From Antedon bifida (taxonomy: Eukaryota; Echinodermata; Crinoidea; Comatulida; Antedonidae): 64,000 bases of DNA. Position 1 is the first letter of the stretch, and each line of letters starts with the position of its first letter. Below the pieces are notes generated by a model. That model saw only the letters and a program-made list of their open reading frames with translations. It made no database searches and was not told where the DNA came from. Position numbers and translations under genes: made by a program. Shown here piece after piece: positions 37,940-64,000 of the stretch. The stretch covers positions 22,492,717-22,556,716 of the forward strand of contig OY727098.1 of NCBI GenBank assembly GCA_963402885.1, in the 5' to 3' direction.

Positions 37940-40872
37940 TTAATTAAGTTTCTGTTTTATGTATCGAGAAACTATCTTCTGTGGATTATCTTCCATCCTC
38001 TTGAGTTCTTCTGTTGGAGTTTCAATTTGATCACCTTCCAGTCTATTAAGCAGAGCAACACAAACAATAGCACCTAATAACAAGATGATAAAACATAAAT
38101 AAAAAAAGTTCGGAAACGGAAAAAATCTAGGCCTACCGATCATAAAGTTATAAACAAAAGATAGCCTACGTCTGAAAAACTAGAATTAGATATATTTTTA
38201 ATTCTTTAGTAGTAAAAAAAACATTCTTATGTATTTAGTCCTAATAATATCAAAATAATGATAATATTATTCGTTTAAAAAATAGTTCAGATACTATAAT
38301 TATATATAATTTTAATTCTTCAGTAGTAATAGAAACCTATATCAACATTCTTATTCATTTGGTCGTAATAATGTTAAAACAATCATATTGTTCTGTTTCT
38401 GTTATATAACAATGTTTAAGTATTAATATTCCTTCATCAGTTTGATATTCAGGTTTAAGAAAAGATATTTAATGTTATCAAATCGTATACATGCTCGGTT
38501 CATAAATATACCTCTGCTGTATCTTTTTAACGAAACGTAACTATGAAATCTACAACGAATGTTTTACCTCGTAAACCAACAGCATCACACATTGCAGCGA
38601 AACATGTGGACTCCATTTCTATATTCTTGACACCATTTTGCTCTGCTATTTTTAAATATTCCATCTTTTCTTTCTCTGTGTAGTCACATAAAGCACCATC
38701 TAAACGTCCCTGGCCTTTAGTACAAATATAAAGAAACATAACAAAATTATAAATACATTGGCTTCTCCATTCAGAGGTTTCTGTATGTTTTTTCGGCCTT
38801 AATGTTGACATTTGACATTTTCTACGTTTTGCTAATTTCATCAGGAAAGTGAGTTCTATTCGTGTTCATAGGCCTGTTGCTAAACCATTTAGTCTCAATG
38901 AAAGAAGAGGATCAACCATGGTTACCAGGTTTTAAATATATGAAATGGTGAAAACAAACATTTTGTAACTTATTTTTAACAATGTTAATATTTGTATTTG
39001 TTTGCATCGTGTGTTTGTTTATGTTTTGCTTACTTCATTCGCTCGGTTTGTTCGTTCGTTCGTTCATTCATTATTATCATTATTATTATTATAAATTATT
39101 ACTTTATTTTATTCCCTCCGCCAAGATCAAAGAAGATATTTTGCGGCAATCCGGACCAGAATATAGATAATATATAATTTTGATAATTTTAGGCCAGCGG
39201 ACCGAGTTCATTTTGGAGGCAATCTGGATCAGAATCTCATCTGGACCACTTTTAGACTGTGAGATAATAACCAATTGTTACTTTTTGTGGTCACCAAGAG
39301 AATTTTTATACAAAAATAAACATAATATATACGGCATTAAACAACTCCCTGTTTGTGAGAACTTTAGATCTATAATATCTTAAACAATAGCCATTTTTTT
39401 AAACGGAGCTTAATCATTTTTGTTTTGGAGGGCAGCCCTGGCGGAGGTATGTAATTTTGTTTGGGTAGGTATCTATACAAATGATACCAATGGTAGGTCT
39501 ACTTGACACTAGTATCAGAAATATATTTGATATCATACCTTCATAAAAATCAGAAGTACTCATCGTATTGCCTTTAACAACATCAAACGGATCACTTTTA
39601 TGTTTGCATTGCAACAGAGTTTTTAGAATTTCTTCACTTAACTTCGTTTGTCTACTTTTGATTTTTCCTAGGACAGCCTAGAAAATTTTAAAAAAATTAT
39701 ATAGGCCTAGGTCTACTTACAGAATGTTATGTAATGAAAACACATTGAAAAGATATGTTAAGCGGTCATTAAATTCTGCACACTGATTTTAGTTGCTTTA
39801 TGACTTATTTATCAATGGTCTAATGCAGTTAGAATCTAAAATACAAATAAACTTTCCTACTATACACGACAAAAAACTCACAATATTATAGATTGGTTCA
39901 AACATTTCGTTGACAGCAGTTTCAGTAACAACGACAGTACCAGGTTTTACTCCGATACCTCCAGATGTTCCAATACGTATCATCACCACATCACTGCACT
40001 TTGCATAATGCAAAAGTTTCACTATTTCATTCAATAATATAGAAAGTGACGGCATTCCCATGTGATGCTAAAAGTGTATAGATTAAAAGCAAAAAGTTAC
40101 AACACGAATTTGTATATTTTTTTACTATAATGTGTGAAAAATACCAAGGGAATTATACATCACTTTCCTTTTTTTTACGGGAAGGGAACTATAAGGTATT
40201 CAAATTGTTTTAAATAATAATCTAATCAAAGTCTTACATTGACTGCAAGTACAGGACCAACTTTGTACATTGAGTACCTGTCAGTTGAACACATATCTTT
40301 GATTTCCACATCTAGGCCTAGTTCCTTTCGCATTAATTCTGCAAATACAAGCATTCTGTTTGCACTGCCTCCCATGCACACAAACTGTAAAAATACATAG
40401 GCCTACATGTCAGGAAAGAATGTAGCCTACAGAGGCTAGATTCTAAATAAAACAGGCCAAAATCGTAAAGGATAAATTGAAGATGCAAGATAACTTTATT
40501 GTCAAAAAAATATAATCATTTGATAGTTGTCTTCTTCAAGGCAACAATAACAGCATAAAATACCTTTAAAAATAAGTTCAAGGTATATAAAAATATACAG
40601 TATGTAATGTTAAAAATTCATATAAAAGCAAAGGATATAAAAAATGCAGATATAAAAATACAGATATCAAAAGGTACAAACAGAAAAATTCAAGAAAAAC
40701 AGAACATTTAATAGAAACACTTGCACATACATGTTCATGTATAATTACTGAGATCACAAACCTTTACATCCCCAAACTTTTGTGGCAGATCATCATCGGT
40801 TGAGTACCCGATATGGTAAAGAAAATCTTTCTTTTGTTGTAATACATGTTTATTTGGTATTTTACATTCCAT
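37940..40872 (-). CDS. UPP1: uridine phosphorylase, complete
   Basis: Cytosolic enzyme that reversibly splits uridine (and deoxyuridine) with phosphate to uracil and (deoxy)ribose-1-phosphate. Coding exons are 40762-40872, 40238-40384, 39882-40067, 39539-39677, 38568-38714 and 37940-38073. They sum to 864 nt, 287 aa (human UPP1 310), and all phases close. Visible family motifs are FVCMGGS (about 38-44, phosphate loop), TDRYSMYKVGPVL, RIGTSGGIG (117-125), GNTMSTSDFYEGQGRLDGAL, NIEMEST (225-231, ribose/phosphate contact) and the C-terminal ALLNRLEGDQI. The first exon joins an upstream untranslated exon at 41494. The frame upstream of ATG 40870-40872 has no earlier Met, so that ATG is the start. 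UPP1 and UPP2 cannot be told apart here. It is head to head with DPYD, the next enzyme in uracil breakdown. Confidence 0.95.
39108..39455. mobile_element. MITE with CCTCCGCC...GGCGGAGG termini, copy 1
   Basis: ATTCCCTCCGCCAAGATC on the left and CCCTGGCGGAGGTATG on the right are inverted copies about 340 bp apart. No protein is encoded. It lies in a uridine phosphorylase intron. A related, larger copy lies at 45490-46040. Confidence 0.6.
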
Positions 40873-41493
40873 TGTTGCACACCAGAAACTATTCCTGAAG
40901 GTTAAAATGATAATTAATGTTGTGCTATATGTTAATAATATAGAGTTCAGTTTACAATTATTAAAATAGTATCATTTTTTCAGCAACAAATATAATTGCC
41001 TCACAAATAATGTCATTTTAGTCCCAACAAAGATGAAAAATTCGTTATTGTTTAAAACATGTTTATACAGGATAACATAATTCAGAAATAAGGTGTAATA
41101 ACTGATTAATAGTCCTGTTTGTTTAAAATCTTAACTAAAAAACATAGATAGAGATCAATGAAGTCAAATATCAATAAAACTAAAGACAGCTAAAGTAGAA
41201 AAATGTATAGGCCTAAAGTTAACGTTGATTATTGAATTTCCAGAAAGTATTTCTTCAATACTGTATTCAATTCCAATTCCTCGGTGCGTGCTAACATGTT
41301 AAAAACATAATAGGGACCAACCAAAATGTGTAGAGACTGACGGACTCCCAACCGACCAACAACTAACATTCAAAAGAAAATGATGTTAGTGTTTCAAAAT
41401 TGACCCGCGTCCTATTCGCATTCCCCCAACTTTGAATAGACAAATTCAATGTAATATTTAATAGTGAGGCCTAGTATATTATATTATACTTAC

Positions 41494-41740
41494 GTAGTTC
41501 TGTAGACTTCGCCGTGAATGTGGTTTCTGTTTGAAAGAGCGAGCACTTTTATATGTTGCACTGTTTGATACTTCTAAATTGCCGCTAATTGCAATGTATA
41601 ATGTGGTTCGATGTTTGCTTTGGTTGTCAATAACATGACATTCTGAGAAAAAAGGGCTTAATAGGCCTCTATGCATAATTAAAATAATGTCGACAGTTAT
41701 TTGTGTGATTTTTATCTCAACAAAATAAATATTATACAAG
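41494..41740 (-). other. probable 5' untranslated exon of uridine phosphorylase
   Basis: A good donor (ACTAC|GTAAGTAT) ends an exon at 41494 on the minus strand. It pairs with the CAG acceptor at 40895-40897 that opens the first coding exon. No in-frame Met continues into the coding exon, so the exon would be untranslated. Its 5' limit is unknown; the right coordinate is only the end of the open stretch. Confidence 0.45.
41573..41738. repeat. local duplication in the UPP-DPYD interval, copy 1
   Basis: It matches 42591-42818. Both start TCTAAATTGCCGCTAATTG, share CATGACATTCTGAGAAAA (or the variant with GGC), and end ATCTCAACAAAATAAATATT. This copy overlaps the probable untranslated exon of uridine phosphorylase. 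Confidence 0.8.
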
Positions 41741-42590
41741 TTTAAATGGCCAATGATTACCCAATATCAACATTAAAATGTTAATAGGACTTTGACATAT
41801 CTGATACATCTACCAACAAAATGTTGTTTTTTTTGGGCAAAGGTCATTACATTATTGATAACAGGTAAATTATGAATACCTTCTAGTTGGAGCCAATATT
41901 GAAATACGTTCATAAACGAATACAAACACTTATTTAAAAGCTTATTTAAAAGCTGTTTTAAACTATTTTAATCTCCTGAATCCTATTCAATTTTAATACC
42001 TAGTCATTTTTACACCGTGTTTCATAACTTATATTTTTTGTGCAATTATGTGTGTGTACATAATATATTTTATTGTATATCTATTTATTATTGTACTAAT
42101 AATTGTCAATCTTCAAGAAGAATTTCTGTTGTTATTTTATGATGATGATGGACAAATAAAGCATTTCAGTATTCAGTATTCAGTATTATTTAAACATGTC
42201 TGAATGAGAAATATAGATACCAATAGGCCTATCATGAGTTTTTTACTTGGTATTTGTAAAAATGTTTATCCGAATCTCGCCAAACCCTGCCACAATGATG
42301 ATCTATGATTTATCATCTAGGAGTAGTTTAGTTTTGAAGGGGCATGGGCAATACATACGTATGTATTTATTTTATCCCATTGTCAGAGTTGATAAAATAC
42401 AGTATTTTAGGCCTAACATTCGAAAGATATGCCTTATATATCTCTTTATATGTGACCCACTATGGTGCCAAACTGCCAAAACTGGGTCCACTGGACTGGA
42501 ACACGTACAGTCATGAAAAACGATATTAGTGATTAATTTCTATTTATCACTGTGCTCCATTAGTGCCAAATTGGGTCTACTGGAAGACAG

Positions 42591-42818
42591 TCTAAATTGC
42601 CGCTAATTGCTGTCTAGGCCTAGATATAATGTTGTAATGTTTGCTTTGTATAACTAATGGTTGTAAACAACATGGCATTCTGAGAAAAGATATAAACAAG
42701 AGTTTGATTAGACCAAAGGACACGGTATCCGTCTGTAATTCTAGCCACGAAATTGTTAATGATGCTATTTATTATTATCAGTGCGATTTATATCTCAACA
42801 AAATAAATATTATTATAA
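42591..42818. repeat. local duplication in the UPP-DPYD interval, copy 2
   Basis: Direct-orientation relative of 41573-41738, with extra sequence in the middle that makes it about 60 bp longer. It is located midway between the two divergent genes. Confidence 0.8.
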
Positions 42819-43002
42819 AATCAATCAGAAGGCTAATTGCGACAAAAATTCGTCAATAACCTTCAATAAAATTTGAATAGGACACATTTTCACGATAAAC
42901 CTTTCATATATATAAACATCACACGCGCAGAATAAATTCTAAACCACCCGGTGATATACTGAATTTAATTAATTAATTTGAAACGATAAAGATATATATA
43001 TA

Positions 43003-43155
43003 ATACCCATAGCATTGTCATTTTTTCAGTAATTTGCCTTTGGATTTCAGTGGCTGGATCTCTGGATCTGTTTGCCCGAAAGCTCTGCTAACTTTTCTGG
43101 CTGTTTTTACTTTATCGTTTTGATTTAGATTTTCGCTTTTTTTTGTATCTCCATT
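43003..43155. repeat. dispersed two-module repeat, copy 2 (order B-A)
   Basis: It carries the same modules as 14512-14655 but in the reverse order. Here GCATTGTCATTTTTTCAGTA comes first, then CAGTGGCTGGATCT, then TTTGCCCGAAAGCTCTGC to TGTATCTCCATTGA. It lies about 730 bp upstream of the DPYD start. Confidence 0.7.
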
Positions 43156-43886
43156 GACAACAGGCAAAGTATATCTTTACTTATTATTCACAACTTAATT
43201 TCACGGTATAAAACTGAAATACGAAAAAAACGATTGATTTGATATAGGCCCTATGGCTATAATAATGGAAGGTGGAGTCGTCTAGAACAGAATGATTAGA
43301 TATCTTCTATAGACGCGAAGTGATTGTTTGATGCATAGCAAATATTGTATAAGTGCTGTTGACAGATATACTGTAGTAAATATCACACAAAAATATTGCG
43401 AGATAACAGAAATAAAGAAAATGGAGTAAAAGAATATTACGTGAACCAAAAAAATAAGTGTGCCTATGAAACCGGACCGTCGGAAAACTAACAGAAACCA
43501 TCCCAAACAAACACAATGGGGAAAAAACTATAAACGTAATGTCGGAAATTCTTAGTCTAATCGGTTTTCGGGATCAGCGGTATGTACAAGATAAACCATT
43601 GTTTTCTAAAGAAAATCCATGTTTCAAATTAATAGACAATTGTTTGTAATGAAAGTAATGATGGTTTGTATTTTACAAACCAGAATACTGTACTGTAAGT
43701 TCAGTGCGTGGACCATGGAGGTATATACCTCTATGCGTGGACGATGGGCCGTATTAGCCAATCAAAGCGTTCAGTTAAATCTAAAATCTGATATCAAAAG
43801 GAACGTCGTAACAGAAATCCGATATTTAACTACGTGGTGGGAGCCTCTGAAAATAAACATATGCCTTTACCAAACGACAACGTAAC

Positions 43887-55380
<11,494 letters not shown>

Positions 55381-58300
55381 GATATTATTATTCCTGAACT
55401 CATTATGCTACACACTTTACCATCCTCCATTTTAATTGCATTGCCCTCACCTTTGATTTTATTATTACTGTATTAGTATTAACTTTGTTATTATGGCATA
55501 TCCAGAAATCACGAACGGGGAATTTAATCACTGCTGCAAAATATGGTAATCCATTCACATGACAAACATACGCACAAGAGGACAAAGTTGTATACAAGTT
55601 TTTACTCATTATTCTACACACTTTACCATCCTCTATTTGAATTACATTGCCCTCATCTTTGATTTTATTATTATGTATTAGTATTAAATTTGTTAATGGC
55701 ATATATCCAGAAATCACTAACGGGGAATTTAATCACTGCTGCAAAATCCATCCACATGACAAATATATGCACAAGAGGACAAAGTTGTATAAAAGTAAAA
55801 AGAGGAGCTGTAGTTTTGATTTGTCAAACTAATTTTGGCATCAGATAGGATTGATTTGGATCGGTAGGGGTGAATCTTATTACTATGGTATATGCTACAG
55901 GGCATGTGTACTGTAATACACTTTTTAAAATACAAAGTCATGCTAAGTTAATAATATGTGGGTTTAAAATAATTTTAATTATTTAAGGTTGTATTATAGA
56001 ATTCTTTGGAGAATTATCAGTATGCTTCTTGTCAGAATCTACTAATCTAAAATGAATAGTTCCAGAGTTTTGGTGTTTCCATTGCAGTATTACCACCAGT
56101 GAGTATGTCTTCCAACTTAATATTAAAGTTATATATAGAATGTTATTATTTCATATTGAAAAGAATAGTTCATTTTTAAATGTGTTTTATCAAAATAATC
56201 ATTTGGTAGTTAATTATTTAGTTTACTATTTTCATTTAAACATATTTATCATAAAATAAAAAACTTGTACAGGTATAACATTTGACATAATCAAGCCTTA
56301 TTCAGTATAAACTTAATGAAAAGTGTGATTGGGAAAATGACACATTTTTTCCTTTATTTTCTTCCTCAAATGTTTTGAATGTAGAAATATATATATACTC
56401 TACTATACTACTTGCTGTACTATGCCGTATTGTGATAAATGATTGATATGGGCATTTATGAAAATAATTACATGGCAGAAATAAATTTTATTGATTTTAG
56501 AGACTTGTTTACAGTGTGATTAATATTTCCCATGTTGTCTGGGGAGGTAAGACTTAAGGAGGGGGAGGGGGTTAGCGGTAAGACTTAAGTAGGGGTAAGA
56601 CTGGGGGTGGGGGTAAGACTTAAGTTGGGTGGAAAGGAATGCAATATCAAACATATTTGCAAAAGGAAACATTTAAACATCAAACTCAGGCCTGCATTTC
56701 TTTCTATACCTCTTTTTTGTGGTGGTCAAGTCTGCTTGCTAGCAAATCCTGGTTGATCTAACGTGATAGACTCATGCCAGTGCAATTCTGTACCAGGGCC
56801 GTAGCAAGAAATTAACAAAGATGTTTTAAATATAATTAATATAACTTATACGTGTTGTGCCAGGGATTGGGTGAAGAATTGATTGGTGAAAATTGGCCCT
56901 GCTAATACTAAGCAGATATCTGATTGTTGTACAGTATTTTGTATCGCGTGCCATTGGTTATTTGATACCATTGAACGTTTAATATGAAAACCAAGTTATG
57001 GGGTGTGCCATCTATAATTGCTCTTCTCCACATCCAAAATTGATCACTAGTGAACAAAAACAAAATATGTAAAACATAAATATTTAAAAGGAGAGATGAC
57101 ATTGATGGAAGTGCTCAATGTGCATGTTCCTTTTTGCTGTTAAGCTTTATCAGCCGCTGCTTGGTGTCTGTACAGTAAATGAAAAATCAATTGGGATTCT
57201 AAATAAACATTGCAATTCAACACATTTTATTTAAAGATTCAACTACAATAATTCAACAATATGAAGGTCATAAAAAAAAACATACATGCAACATAAAATA
57301 CGCTATCAATAGTATGGGTAACATAAAAAAAAAGCAACACTTTTGGTTAATTCTATATCTAAATTACTAGGGGTGTAAAAGCTCTATTATACTAATAATT
57401 TAAACCTTTTTACATTTGTGTAGGAAAAAGTTTAAAAATGAAAGAGACATTTAATAATGCAAAAAATATATATTTTGATAGTATAGTATAATTTACTACT
57501 TTTTTACACTACATGTGACTAAGTAAACATAAATGCCCCAAAAATTAAATACCAAATGTTAACATTATGGCTTATGGAGTATAATACACTTTAATGGGAA
57601 TGTACACATGCAAAAGTGTTGTTGATACAATCTTAAATAGTCATATTGAAAATTGGATTTGTTAGATCATTCCGTCCCATCAAGCTACATATTACTTTCT
57701 GTACCTGTTAAAGCTCCTACATTTATTTTGTTATAGCTTACATCTTTTCTCAGTCATCAACAACAGTATACACATATCATCATACTTTTCATAGCATTCA
57801 TTCAATATTTCACTCATTCTAAAAATATAACTGCACTAAGAAACATACAGATAATACACCATATACTAATAATACCAATTAAACCTTTTTTTCCTAGATT
57901 TTTGGAATTAAATATACAATGTGTCTTTGGAGTTAAAACAGTTTAAACTTTAGTGGATCCTGTTACTAATACAGGTAATTAGTTATCTACTCACCAACTA
58001 TTATAAGCATATGCTTATAGTGTGGAGAATATTTGCAGTTAATAAAACAAGACGATATATATAAAGCACACATATGCAATCATGCATGCAGCAACTAAAC
58101 TTAAATTTAAGTGCAATACACCATTTTAAGTTAACAAATAACAAAAGGTGACCACCGCTGCTAATGGACATACCACCTAATATCCCAATAAGAGGACACC
58201 ATTCAAAACTAGTTATTTTCTCTTTTAGCTTTGATTAATGCTCCCTTTTGGACGTTCCTCTTAAATGTAATGTACATATTTATACAGTGAAACCATCATC

Positions 58301-58411
58301 AACTAAATCAAACTAAATTCAATATCTATATATTTTTTCCCACAATGTAAACATCATGTGCTTTGTATTTTTTGTAACATCAAGGTCAAAATAAGTGATC
58401 AAGTAATAAGA
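55381..58411. other. intergenic between DPYD and Vasa (3' ends facing)
   Basis: The interval holds a direct duplication of about 200 bp just past the DPYD stop. ACACTTTACCATCCTC and CATATCCAGAAATCAC-like words recur at about 55410-55600 and 55620-55800. A short G-rich repeat of GTAAGACTTAAG occurs at 56540-56640. The rest is AT-rich DNA that should contain both 3' untranslated regions. No further gene is supported. Confidence 0.55.

Positions 58412-64000
<5,589 letters not shown>

Larger units (their letters stand above)
41741..43886. other. intergenic between uridine phosphorylase and DPYD
   Basis: This interval separates two divergent genes and should hold both promoters. It contains the second copy of the local duplication (42591-42818) and a short internal pair around AAACTGGGTCCACTGGA. 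The B-A module repeat (43003-43155) follows. Just before the DPYD start there is moderately GC-richer DNA (43690-43880). No TATA box could be assigned. Confidence 0.5.

Noticed and set aside
41479-41739. 86-codon frame as an N-terminal extension of uridine phosphorylase
   Set aside because: Its frame does not match the phase required by the next exon. The matching frame has a TAG and no Met, so I treat the exon as untranslated.

Overview
The window is animal nuclear DNA. It is AT-rich, with many short exons flanked by GT...AG introns, tRNA-derived SINE-like repeats, small inverted-repeat elements and several minisatellite arrays. Gene content (a p85-type PI3K regulatory subunit, fukutin, uridine phosphorylase, dihydropyrimidine dehydrogenase and Vasa with CCHC zinc knuckles) points to a metazoan. 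The dispersed repeat style and frequent AGGCCTA words suggest a marine invertebrate. An echinoderm or another invertebrate deuterostome is my best guess, not a proven one. I see no bacterial, phage or CRISPR content.

Layout. (1) 605-1259 (+): last two coding exons of a gene I cannot name. (2) 4754-6762 (-): a complete four-exon VAMP7-type longin R-SNARE of 213 aa. (3) 11731-28641 (-): a complete 20-exon PI3K regulatory subunit of about 968 aa. Its order is SH3, C1, SAM, C1, RhoGAP, nSH2, iSH2, cSH2. (4) 30978-35163 (+): complete fukutin in eight exons, 453 aa, followed directly by a 53-bp minisatellite. (5) 37940-40872 (-): complete uridine phosphorylase, 287 aa, with an untranslated exon near 41.5 kb. 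(6) 43887-55380 (+): complete dihydropyrimidine dehydrogenase in 16 coding exons, 1030 aa. (7) 58412-64000 (-): Vasa/DDX4, missing only its 5' part, which lies beyond the window.

Every gene model except (1) was built by joining exons by hand. Reading phase closes at each junction and the reconstructed lengths match the families. Transcription starts and poly(A) sites were not determined.

Two points stand out. The PI3K subunit carries a C1-SAM-C1 block that vertebrate p85 lacks. Uridine phosphorylase and dihydropyrimidine dehydrogenase catalyse consecutive steps (uridine to uracil, uracil to dihydrouracil). They sit head to head, about 3 kb between start codons, with a duplicated segment between them. 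PIK3R and fukutin are also head to head, while DPYD and Vasa are tail to tail. The rest of the intergenic and intronic DNA is mostly repeats: at least four families of small inverted-repeat elements, two tRNA-related SINE-like families, a LINE 3' end, and tandem arrays.
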